From positions 1 through 10,555 of the forward strand of contig NZ_CALLYO010000576.1 of assembly GCF_937858865.1 (NCBI RefSeq): a stretch of 10,555 nt of DNA. The letters are read 5' to 3'. This DNA is from an uncultured Amaricoccus sp. Its GTDB lineage: Bacteria; Pseudomonadota; Alphaproteobacteria; Rhodobacterales; Rhodobacteraceae. Numbering within the stretch: position 1 is the first letter of the stretch; each line of letters starts with the position of its first letter. Under the pieces are notes generated by a model. It was not told where the DNA came from. It did no database searches and worked only from the letters and a program-made list of their open reading frames with translations. Made by a program: the position numbers and the translations under genes. Shown piece after piece: positions 1 to 6,770 of the stretch.

Positions 1-316
1 GGTCGCCGATCGTCTGCAGCGGATTGAGCGCGGTCATCGGCTCCTGGAAGATCATGCCGATGTCGCGGCCGCGCAGCCGGCACATCGCAGCCTCGGACCG
101 GGCGAGAAGGTTCTCCCCGGCGAAGCCGATGCTGCCGGTCAGGACGGCACCCGGCGGCAGGAGCTGCATCACCGAGAGCGCGGTCATCGACTTCCCCGAG
201 CCGCTCTCGCCGATCACGCCGAGGACCCTGCCGGCGTCGACCGCCATCGAGACCCCGCTCAGGATCGGGCGGCCGTGGATGGCGAGCGAGAGCGCCTCGA
301 TCGAGAGGAGGCTCAT
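1..316 (-). CDS. Peptide-type ABC transporter ATP-binding protein, N-terminal part (cut by window edge)
   Basis: This is the first 105 residues of an ABC ATPase; the gene runs off the left edge. I translated it by hand from the ATG at 316-314. It has a Walker A P-loop GESGSGKS (residues 36-43) and a Q-loop region IFQEPMTALNP (about 89-99). That Q-loop wording (FQEPMTALNP) is characteristic of the dipeptide/oligopeptide/nickel importer ATPases (DppD/OppD/GsiA group), which power uptake of small peptides or related solutes at the inner membrane. The signature LSGGQ, Walker B and H-loop lie outside the window, so I cannot tell a single-domain protein from the fused two-ATPase form. The ATG overlaps the lpxI stop as ATGA, so translation is probably coupled to lpxI. 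In most relatives lpxB lies here. The substrate is unknown. Confidence 0.88.
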   Translation of the reverse strand, partial: MSLLSIEALSLAIHGRPILSGVSMAVDAGRVLGVIGESGSGKSMTALSVMQLLPPGAVLTGSIGFAGENLLARSEAAMCRLRGRDIGMIFQEPMTALNPLQTIGD

Positions 317-1143
317 GCCTCGCGCACCCAGAGGAAGAGGCCGGCCGCGTCCGCCGCGGCCACGGCGGCGGCGCGGTTGAGGATCATCACCCCGCCCGCC
401 TCGACCGCCACGCCGGCGAGGCCCGCGGCGGCGGCGCGCTCGAGGGTGCCCGGGCCGATCGCCGGCAGGTCCATGCGGCGGTCCTGGCCGGGCTTGGCCG
501 CCTTGTAGAGGACGCCGCGGGCGCCGGCCGGGCGGACCGGGCCGGCGGTGCGGGCGACGAAGTCGAGCATGACGTCGGTGCCCTGGATCGACTCGAGCCC
601 GAGGCAGATGCCGCCGGCCACCACCGCCCCCTGGCCGACGTCGACCGCCCCGAGCGCAGCGACGATCACGGCAGCGCGGGCCGCGTCGCGCCGGTCGGCG
701 TCGGAGGGCTGGACGCGGCCGAGGACACTCGGGGGCGCGAGGAGGTCGGTCAGGATCTCGTGCGGGGCGCGGACGCGGAAGCCCTCGGCCTCGAAGATGC
801 CGGCGACCATACGAAGCGTGGAATCGTCCCCCGCCGCCAGCCCGCGGACGACGCGCGGGGCGAGGCGGAGCATGGTGAGGTCGAAGCCGAGCGGCCGGAG
901 CTTCGGCCGCACGATGCCGCCGGCGAAGGTCACCTGGCCGCAGCCGGCGGCGCGGAGATCGGCGAAGAGCCGGCCGGGCTTCTCGAACTGGCCGTGGATC
1001 GCCGGGTGCGCGTCGGCCCAGTCGAGCGTCAGGTCGCCGAGGAGGACCACCCGGTAGGGCAGGCCGCGGCGGGCGCAGTCCTCGGCGATGAGGCGCGGCA
1101 GGTCGCCCCGCCCGGCGACGATGGCGATGCCTTCGGCCGGCAC
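313..1143 (-). CDS. lpxI: UDP-2,3-diacylglucosamine diphosphatase LpxI (276 aa, GTG start)
   Basis: LpxI hydrolyses UDP-2,3-diacylglucosamine to lipid X plus UMP, the fourth lipid A step, on the cytosolic side. It replaces LpxH in alphaproteobacteria. The family N-terminal glycine motif appears as GIAIVAGRGDLP (residues 5-16). Other family blocks are VDVGQGAVV (167-175), ESIQGTDVML (184-193) and AAKPGQDRRMDLPAIG (215-230). Asp225 in the MDLP block corresponds, as far as I recall, to the Asp whose mutation in Caulobacter LpxI abolishes activity. The frame stays open upstream to an ATG at 1233, but that lies inside lpxA and encodes an Arg-rich tail unlike the family. The GTG at 1143-1141, seven bases after the lpxA stop, gives four residues before the conserved Gly and the usual length near 280. 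A clear Shine-Dalgarno is lacking, which fits coupling to lpxA. The stop overlaps the ABC gene start. Confidence 0.92.
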   Translation of the reverse strand: MPAEGIAIVAGRGDLPRLIAEDCARRGLPYRVVLLGDLTLDWADAHPAIHGQFEKPGRLFADLRAAGCGQVTFAGGIVRPKLRPLGFDLTMLRLAPRVVRGLAAGDDSTLRMVAGIFEAEGFRVRAPHEILTDLLAPPSVLGRVQPSDADRRDAARAAVIVAALGAVDVGQGAVVAGGICLGLESIQGTDVMLDFVARTAGPVRPAGARGVLYKAAKPGQDRRMDLPAIGPGTLERAAAAGLAGVAVEAGGVMILNRAAAVAAADAAGLFLWVREA

Positions 1144-1150
1144 CGCGGCG

Positions 1151-1966
1151 TCAGTCCGCCGGCATGGTGAAGGAGCGCGCGCTCTCCGACGTGACGAAGG
1201 CCGCCACCTCCTCGACCAGCGGATTGCCCGCATGCTTCCCGGCCACCCGCCGCACCCGCTCCTGCAGGCTGCCTTCGGCGGCCCCCTCGCTGCCGAACAT
1301 CTCGCCGTAGGCGGCGCGCAGGCCGTGGATGTCGGCGCGCCCGGCGCCGCGCCGCTTCAGCCCGACGAGGTTGAGGCCGGCGAGGTGCGCCCGCTCGCCG
1401 ACGACCGAGCCGTAGGGGATCACGTCGGCGACGACGCCGGCCATTCCGCCGATCATCGCGCCGCGCCCGAGGCGGACGAACTGGTGCACCGCCGAGAGGC
1501 CGCCGAGGATCACGTTGTCCTCGATGACGACGTGGCCGCCCAGGGTGGCGTTGTTGGCCATGATGACGTGGCTGCCGATGATGCAGTCGTGCGCCACGTG
1601 CGTCGCCACCATGAAGAGGTTGTCGTCGCCGACCCGGGTCACGCTGCCGCCGGCCTCGGTGCCGGGGTTCATCGTGACATGCTCGCGGATGCGGTTCCGC
1701 GCCCCGATCAGCAGCTCGACCGGCTCGCCGTGGAACTTCAGGTCCTGCGGGATGTGGCCGATCGAGGCGAAGGGGAAGATCTGCGTGTCCTCGCCGATCC
1801 GGGTGCGGCCGGCGACCGCGACGTGGCTGTGCAGGACGACGCGCGGCCCGAGCACCACCTCGGGGCCGACGACGCAATAGGGGCCGATGCGGCAGCCGGG
1901 GCCGATCCCGGCGCCCGGCTCGACGATCGCGGTCGGATGCAGCTCGGCGGTGGGGTCGATGCCCAT
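1151..1966 (-). CDS. lpxA: Acyl-ACP--UDP-N-acetylglucosamine O-acyltransferase LpxA
   Basis: LpxA transfers a 3-hydroxyacyl chain from ACP to the 3-OH of UDP-GlcNAc, the first lipid A step, as a cytosolic trimer. The 271-residue protein has the left-handed beta-helix hexapeptide pattern over about residues 5-190, followed by the usual helical C-terminal domain. Active-site residues are visible: His126 (E. coli His125, in HVAHD), His123, His145 (GGHV) and His161 (VHQF). Next come IGGMAGV and the GLKRRG linker. Gly174 aligns with E. coli Gly173, the acyl-chain ruler residue; a Gly there goes with 14-carbon chains in the family, so 3-OH-C14 is my inference. The start is four bases after the fabZ stop, behind a GAGGG-type ribosome site. 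The usual partner lpxD is not adjacent. Length and motifs look intact. Confidence 0.96.
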   Translation of the reverse strand: MGIDPTAELHPTAIVEPGAGIGPGCRIGPYCVVGPEVVLGPRVVLHSHVAVAGRTRIGEDTQIFPFASIGHIPQDLKFHGEPVELLIGARNRIREHVTMNPGTEAGGSVTRVGDDNLFMVATHVAHDCIIGSHVIMANNATLGGHVVIEDNVILGGLSAVHQFVRLGRGAMIGGMAGVVADVIPYGSVVGERAHLAGLNLVGLKRRGAGRADIHGLRAAYGEMFGSEGAAEGSLQERVRRVAGKHAGNPLVEEVAAFVTSESARSFTMPAD

Positions 1967-1970
1967 GCCC

Positions 1971-2456
1971 TCAGCCTTTCGCGCTGGCCTCTTCCTGGGT
2001 CAGGATCATCGCCGCGAACTCGGCCTCGGCGCAGAGCGTGTCGCCGACGCGGGCCTCGCCGCGGAACTTCCAGATCTTGCCGCGCCCGCGGATCACCGTC
2101 ACGTGCAGCTCCAGCATGTCGCCGGGGCCGACCGGGTTGCGGAACTTCGCGGTGTCGATGCTCATGAAGTAGACGAGCAGATCCTGGTCGATCACCCCGA
2201 GCGTCTCGACGACGAGGACGGCGGAGGTCTGCGCCATCGCCTCGATGATGAGAACGCCGGGCATCACCGGGATGACCGGGAAATGCCCCTCGAAGTGCGG
2301 CTCGTTCACGGTGACCGCCTTGAGGCCGACCGCGTAGCGGTTGAGCTCGATGTTCACCACCCGGTCGATCAGCAGGAACGGATAGCGGTGCGGGATCATC
2401 CGCTTGATCCTGACGATGTCGGCCTGCGGCAGGTTCGCGTCGATCGCCAGCGCCAT
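1971..2456 (-). CDS. fabZ: 3-hydroxyacyl-ACP dehydratase FabZ
   Basis: FabZ dehydrates 3-hydroxyacyl-ACP to trans-2-enoyl-ACP in fatty acid elongation. It competes with LpxA for 3-hydroxyacyl-ACP, which is why the two genes often sit together. The 161-residue protein has the hotdog-fold hallmarks: [13 protein letters not shown] (21-33), the catalytic region [10 protein letters not shown] (51-60) with His58, and [13 protein letters not shown] (64-76) with Glu72. In E. coli the pair is His54/Glu68. The residue after GHFP is Val rather than the common Gly, an unremarkable variation. The ATG shares its A with the last base of the skp stop (TGATG) and follows a strong ribosome site inside skp, so translation of skp and fabZ is coupled. 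Confidence 0.96.
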   Translation of the reverse strand: MALAIDANLPQADIVRIKRMIPHRYPFLLIDRVVNIELNRYAVGLKAVTVNEPHFEGHFPVIPVMPGVLIIEAMAQTSAVLVVETLGVIDQDLLVYFMSIDTAKFRNPVGPGDMLELHVTVIRGRGKIWKFRGEARVGDTLCAEAEFAAMILTQEEASAKG

Positions 2457-3034
2457 CAGTCTCCTCCGTCGGTCTTCTCGCCCGGCGTCGGCGCGTCCGG
2501 GGGCACGGGTTCCGCCCCGCGGGCGTCGATCTCGGCGATCACCGCCGCGGTGATGTTGAGCGACTGGTCGGCCAGGAGCACGCTCGTCTCGTCGAAGATC
2601 GCCTTGGCCTGGTAGCGGTCCATCAGCGTCACCAGGATCGGTGCGATGCGAGCGTAGAACTGTCGGCGGCGCTGGTCAAACTCCTGCGCCAGTGCGCCCG
2701 CGCGCTCGTCCTGCTTGCGTCGCGCCTCGACCACACGCGCGTCGAAGGCGTCCGACAGCCGGCGGAACTGCTCGGCGGGAAGCGTCGGGCGCTGCTCGGT
2801 GAGCTGGCGCTCCTCGGCCTCGAAGGAGGCGTCGAGCGCGCGCGCCTCGGCGCGGAGCTGGTCGCGCTGGCGCTCCTCCTCGGCGAGGATCTCCTGGCCG
2901 GCCTTCGATCCGGTCAGGAGCCGCTCCTGGTTGATGATGAGGAAGGGCGATCCCACCACCACCTGCGCCGATGCCGGAGCGGCAAGGGCCAAAGCCAGAG
3001 CGAGCGCAAGCCGCGCGGTCCGGCCGCCGGCCAT
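2456..3034 (-). CDS. skp: Skp/OmpH-family periplasmic chaperone
   Basis: Skp/OmpH proteins hold unfolded outer-membrane proteins in the periplasm and deliver them to the BAM complex; the trimer has long coiled-coil arms. The 192-residue protein starts with a short Arg-containing n-region, then an alternating Leu-Ala hydrophobic core, and a likely signal peptidase I site after Ala23 (ASA before Gln24). The OmpH beginning [18 protein letters not shown] (33-50) follows. A charged region rich in Glu, Arg, Gln and Ala (about 50-125) is the expected coiled coil. The segment [22 protein letters not shown] is typical of the end of the family domain. The last 20 or so residues are Pro/Glu/Asp-rich and probably disordered. 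The ATG is three bases after the bamA stop, with no good ribosome site, which suggests coupling. The family call is firm; a dedicated chaperone role is inferred from bamA adjacency. Confidence 0.9.
   Translation of the reverse strand: MAGGRTARLALALALALAAPASAQVVVGSPFLIINQERLLTGSKAGQEILAEEERQRDQLRAEARALDASFEAEERQLTEQRPTLPAEQFRRLSDAFDARVVEARRKQDERAGALAQEFDQRRRQFYARIAPILVTLMDRYQAKAIFDETSVLLADQSLNITAAVIAEIDARGAEPVPPDAPTPGEKTDGGD
2461..2467 (-). promoter_or_regulatory. Ribosome binding site of fabZ inside the skp 3' end
   Basis: On the minus strand GGAGGAG stands just before TGATG. The core GGAGG (2463-2467) is six bases from the fabZ ATG. It is the strongest Shine-Dalgarno I saw in the window and lies within the last codons of skp, so it supports the fabZ start at 2456. 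Confidence 0.8.
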
Positions 3035-3037
3035 GGG

Positions 3038-5374
3038 TCAGAACCGGGTCTGGATGGTGAAGCGGAACCGCTCGAGGAGGTCGTAGTCCTCGTACTGCAG
3101 GGGGATCGCGTAGTTGAAGCGCAAGGGCGCGAGCGGCGTCTCGACGAAGAGGCTGACGCCGACCGAGGAGCGGATGTGGAAGCCGTCGTCGACCTCGCCC
3201 ATGCTGCCGTCGGTCTCGTCGAGCTTCCAGAGCGAGCCGATGTCGGCGAACATGCCGCCGTGGATGCCGTACTCCTGCGGCAGGCCGAGCGGGAAGCTCG
3301 CGTCGAGCCGGAGCACGCCGTAGTAGTTGCCGCCGAGCGCGTCGTCGACGTCGACGTCCTGCTGCGGCACCGTGCAGTCCGGCACGTCGCAGAAGTCGCG
3401 CGGCCCGAGGCCGTTGCGGGCGAAGCCGCGGAAGCTGTCGCCGCCGGTGTTGAACCGGTCGGTGATGCGCGTCCCGTCCTGGCTGAAGATCGCCCCGCCC
3501 TCGAGCTCGGCCGAGAGGACGAGCTCCTCCTCGAAGAAGCTGGTGTAGGCGCGCGCCCGCGCCTGGCTCTTCGAGTAGCGGCTGTCGCCGCCGAGGCCGG
3601 CGAACTCCTGGTTGAGGGTAAGGATGAAGCCGGCGGTCGGGTCGACGACGGAGTTGCGCCGGTCGTAGGCGTAGGTCGCGCCGATCAGCGAGGTGATGAG
3701 CGCGCCTTCCTCGTTCTGGATGATGCGCGAGGTGTCCTCCTGGACGTCGTAGATGTCGTCCTTGGAGATCTGGTAGCGCAGCGTCAGCCGGCCGTTCTCG
3801 CTGAGCGGGAAGCCGATGCGCGGCTGGAAGCCGATGTTGCGGGTCTGGAACGACAGCTCGTCGAAGTTGCGGTTGCGATAGTAGATGTTGAACCCGGCGA
3901 GCAGGTCGCGGTCGAAGAGCGCGGGCTCGGTAAAGCCGAACTCGGTGTTGGCGAACTGGCTGCTGCCGGAGACCGTGGCCGAGACGGTCTGGCCGCGGCC
4001 GAGGAAGTTGCGCTCGGTCAGGCTGATCTGGGCGGTCAGGCCCTCGCTCGAGGAGAAGGCGCCGCCGAGCGTCAGGCTGCCCGTCGGCTGCTCCTCGACC
4101 GCCACCTCGACCAGCGCCTGGTCGGAGGCGGTGCCGGGGCGCACGTTGACGTTCGCGGTCTTGAAGAAGCCGAGGCCGCGGATGCGGTCCTCGGCGTCGC
4201 GGATCTCGCGGGAGTTGAAGGCGTCACCCTCGACGATGTGGAACTGGCGGCGGACCACCCGGTCGAGGGTGCGGGTGTTGCCGGTGATGTCGATGCGCTC
4301 GACGAAGACCCGCTGGCCCTCGACGATCTCGAAGTTGATGTCGACGGTGCGGTTGGCGTTCTTCGTCACCCGCGGGCGGATCTCGACGAAGGCGTAGCCG
4401 GCCTGGCCCGCCTGGTAGCTCATGCGCTGGACCACCCGGTCGACCAGCTTGACGTTGTAGACGCCGCGGTTCGCCACCGGGGCGAGCAGCGGCTGGAAGT
4501 CGGTGGCCGGCAGGCCCGGGATCTGCGAGCTGACCGAGACGTTGCCGAAACTGTACTGCTGGCCCTCGGAGATGGTGAAGGCGAGGAAGAAGCCGGTGCG
4601 CTCGCGGACCATCTCGGCGGTCGCCGACAGGATCTGCACGTCGATGTAGCCGCGCTCGAGGTAGAACTGGCGCAGCAGCTCCTTGTCGAGCTCGAGCTTG
4701 TCGGCGTCGTAGGTGTTGCCGCCGAAGGCGAAGCTCAGCCAGCTCGTCTGGTTGGTCTGGATGACGCGCCGCAGCCGGCGGTCGGAGAAGGCGCGGTTGC
4801 CGCTGAAGCTGATCCGCTCGACGCCGGTGCGGCGCCCCTCGGAGATCTCGAAGACCAGATCGACCCGGTTCTCGGAGCGGCGGATGATGACGGGCGTGAC
4901 CGTCGCCGCATAGCGTCCGGCGGCGCGATAGGCCTCGATGATCCGCTGCGCGTCGGCCTCCGCCGCCGGCACGGAGTAGGCGAGCCGCGGGCGGAGCTGG
5001 ACGACCTGGCCGAGCTCGTCGTCGTCGAGGCTCTCGTTGCCCTCGAAGGCGATCTGGTTGATGGTCGGGTTTTCCCTGACCGTGATGACCAGCCGCCCGG
5101 CCTCGGGCATCACGGTCGCATCCTCGAAGAGGCCGGTGTCGAAGAGGTTCCTGACCGCGAGGTTCAACTGCTCGGGCGTCACCGGCTGGCCCGGCTCTAT
5201 GCCCGCGTAGGCGCGGATCGAGTCCGCCTCGATCCTCTGATTGCCGGCCACGTCGATGCGGCTGAAGACCGCCGTGCCCTGCGCCAGCGCGATCGAGACC
5301 GGCAGGACGAGGACCAGAACGGCCAAGAGAAGGAAGAGACGGGCCCCGCCCCGTTTCCGCTGCCGCTGCCCCAT
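3038..5374 (-). CDS. bamA: Outer membrane protein assembly factor BamA (Omp85)
   Basis: BamA is the essential core of the BAM complex, which folds beta-barrel proteins into the outer membrane. The 778-residue precursor has a basic n-region (QRQRKR), a hydrophobic stretch and a probable cleavage after Ala31 (ALA before Gln32). Five POTRA domains follow at about 36-101, 103-179, 182-270, 273-351 and 354-427. The C-terminal barrel (about 432-778) contains the Omp85 loop-6 motif FRGF (648-651) and ends in FTIQTRF, with the terminal Phe expected of a beta-signal. Cys662 and Cys667 just after RGF may form a loop disulfide; E. coli BamA has a comparable Cys pair in loop 6. The start lies 43 bases after rseP with a weak AGAGGG site about ten bases upstream. 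The gap contains a small hairpin (5397-5412). Confidence 0.97.
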   Translation of the reverse strand: MGQRQRKRGGARLFLLLAVLVLVLPVSIALAQGTAVFSRIDVAGNQRIEADSIRAYAGIEPGQPVTPEQLNLAVRNLFDTGLFEDATVMPEAGRLVITVRENPTINQIAFEGNESLDDDELGQVVQLRPRLAYSVPAAEADAQRIIEAYRAAGRYAATVTPVIIRRSENRVDLVFEISEGRRTGVERISFSGNRAFSDRRLRRVIQTNQTSWLSFAFGGNTYDADKLELDKELLRQFYLERGYIDVQILSATAEMVRERTGFFLAFTISEGQQYSFGNVSVSSQIPGLPATDFQPLLAPVANRGVYNVKLVDRVVQRMSYQAGQAGYAFVEIRPRVTKNANRTVDINFEIVEGQRVFVERIDITGNTRTLDRVVRRQFHIVEGDAFNSREIRDAEDRIRGLGFFKTANVNVRPGTASDQALVEVAVEEQPTGSLTLGGAFSSSEGLTAQISLTERNFLGRGQTVSATVSGSSQFANTEFGFTEPALFDRDLLAGFNIYYRNRNFDELSFQTRNIGFQPRIGFPLSENGRLTLRYQISKDDIYDVQEDTSRIIQNEEGALITSLIGATYAYDRRNSVVDPTAGFILTLNQEFAGLGGDSRYSKSQARARAYTSFFEEELVLSAELEGGAIFSQDGTRITDRFNTGGDSFRGFARNGLGPRDFCDVPDCTVPQQDVDVDDALGGNYYGVLRLDASFPLGLPQEYGIHGGMFADIGSLWKLDETDGSMGEVDDGFHIRSSVGVSLFVETPLAPLRFNYAIPLQYEDYDLLERFRFTIQTRF

Positions 5375-5396
5375 CGGCGTACTGCCCTCTGCTCGC

Positions 5397-5412
5397 GGGC
5401 GGTTCGCCGCCC
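5397..5412 (-). other. Short perfect hairpin in the rseP-bamA gap
   Basis: On the minus-strand RNA, GGGCGG and CCGCCC form a six-pair GC stem around a CGAA loop. It lies six bases after the rseP stop and about 22 bases before the bamA ATG. No U-run follows, so it does not look like an intrinsic terminator. It could be an RNA processing or stabilising element, or chance in GC-rich DNA. The palindrome is certain; a function is not. Confidence 0.4.
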
Positions 5413-5417
5413 TGTTC

Positions 5418-6770
5418 TCAACTCACCATTCGCATGATGTCGTTGTAGGTAGCGAATACCATCAACAGGAGGATCAAGCCAAGACCAATCGACATGGCGA
5501 CCTGCATGACCGCCGGGCTGGGCGGCCGGCCGCGGACCGCCTCGATCAGGAAGGCGACGAAATGCCCGCCGTCGAGGATCGGCACCGGGAAGAGGTTGAG
5601 CAGCCCGATCGCCGTCGAGATGACTGCGATCAGCGCGATGAAGCTGGTCAGCCCCTGCGCCGCGGTCTGGCCCGAGATCTGCGCGATGCCGAGCGGCCCC
5701 TGCAGGTTATCCGCGCCGATCGCGCCGCTCAGGATGCTGCGGATGCCGTTCAGCGACTGGGTGATGACCGCCCAGGTCCGCTCGACGCCGAAGCCGATCG
5801 CGGTCAGCGGGCCCGGCGTCACCGTCGCCGGGCGGTAGAGCGGCGCGCCGGCCACGCCGATCATCACCCGCCGCTCGAAGCCGCCCTGGCCGTCGTCGGT
5901 GTCGCGCTCCTGCGGCGTGATGGCGAGCTCGAGCGTCCTGCCGTCGCGCCAGACCTCGAGCGGGATGCTGCGCCCGCCCGAGGCGAGCACCACCGAGCGC
6001 AGCCCCTCGAACGAGGCGAGCGGCTTGCCGTCGGCCGCGACGATCACGTCGCCGGCCCGCAGCCCGGCGGCGCTGGCGGGCGAGAGCGGCTCGACCCCCT
6101 GCACCTTGGGCGGCAGCGGATAGGGCACGCTCAGCGTGAGCGGCTGGCCGGCACGGTCGACCCTGACCTCGATCGGCCCCGGCGCCGGCATGTCGAGCGC
6201 GTGGCGGTAGAGATCCTCGAGGCTCGCCGCCTCGGTGCCGCCCACCGCGAGCAGCACGTCCCCGGGCCTGAGCGGCTGCTCCACGCCGGGCAGCGGCTCG
6301 ATCTCGCCCACCGTGGGGCGGTCGGTCGGCACGCCCTGCCAGAAGGCCATGCCGGCGAAGACGACGATGGTGAGCAGGAAGTTGAAGGCCGGCCCCGCCA
6401 GCACCGTCAGCATCCGCCGCCCGACGCTGGCGCCATGGAAGCTCGCGCGGCGCTCGGCCGGGTCCATCCGCGCCAGCGCGTCGGGGTCGCTGCGGCTCGC
6501 GCCGTCGCTGTCGCCCTTGAACTTGACGTAGCCGCCGAGCGGCAGCGCGGCGACTTGCCAGAGCGTGCCGCGCCGGTCGGTGCGCGACCAGACGACCGGG
6601 CCGAAGCCGATCGAGAAGACCTCGGATCTGATCCCGCACCAGCGGGCCACGATGTAGTGGCCGTATTCGTGCACGAAGACGACGATGCCGAGCACCACCA
6701 CGAAGGGCAGCACGGTGGAGAGGAAGCCTCCGAAGAAGGGAATGTTCGCGATCACGTCCATCGGCATCAT
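5418..6770 (-). CDS. rseP: Site-2 intramembrane zinc metalloprotease RseP
   Basis: RseP cuts membrane-anchored anti-sigma factors and leftover signal peptides within the inner membrane. The 450-residue protein has the zinc motif HEYGH (34-38, catalytic Glu35) in the first membrane segment (about 18-40). A second helix follows near 121-146, containing GPAFNF. The third-segment motif NLFPVPILDGG (392-402) carries the Asp400 metal ligand, and a last helix lies near 424-441. Between them are two PDZ-like regions, about 152-215 and 222-286, each with a GDV core (LRPGDV, LRAGDV). Many alphaproteobacterial homologues are near 370-380 residues with one PDZ; the longer form matches E. coli and, as I recall, Rhodobacterales. 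The first ATG overlaps the dxr stop (ATGA). Three nearby in-frame ATGs (codons 1, 2 and 4) leave the exact start open, since the upstream GGAG is only one base from the first. Confidence 0.96.
   Translation of the reverse strand: MMPMDVIANIPFFGGFLSTVLPFVVVLGIVVFVHEYGHYIVARWCGIRSEVFSIGFGPVVWSRTDRRGTLWQVAALPLGGYVKFKGDSDGASRSDPDALARMDPAERRASFHGASVGRRMLTVLAGPAFNFLLTIVVFAGMAFWQGVPTDRPTVGEIEPLPGVEQPLRPGDVLLAVGGTEAASLEDLYRHALDMPAPGPIEVRVDRAGQPLTLSVPYPLPPKVQGVEPLSPASAAGLRAGDVIVAADGKPLASFEGLRSVVLASGGRSIPLEVWRDGRTLELAITPQERDTDDGQGGFERRVMIGVAGAPLYRPATVTPGPLTAIGFGVERTWAVITQSLNGIRSILSGAIGADNLQGPLGIAQISGQTAAQGLTSFIALIAVISTAIGLLNLFPVPILDGGHFVAFLIEAVRGRPPSPAVMQVAMSIGLGLILLLMVFATYNDIMRMVS

Noticed and set aside
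1088..2167. Long plus-strand frame opposite lpxA and fabZ
   Set aside because: The minus strand encodes intact LpxA and FabZ with catalytic residues; the plus product is Asp/His/Ala-rich filler.
2960..3034. Alternating Leu-Ala repeat at the start of skp as a selfish or regulatory repeat
   Set aside because: It is the hydrophobic core of a signal peptide using varied Leu and Ala codons, so it is explained by export.
3176..5437. A 753-codon open frame on the plus strand opposite bamA
   Set aside because: It mirrors bamA codons in GC-rich DNA. Its protein is a low-complexity run of Val, Ala, Glu, Asp and Leu with no recognisable domain, and the minus strand carries a full BamA.
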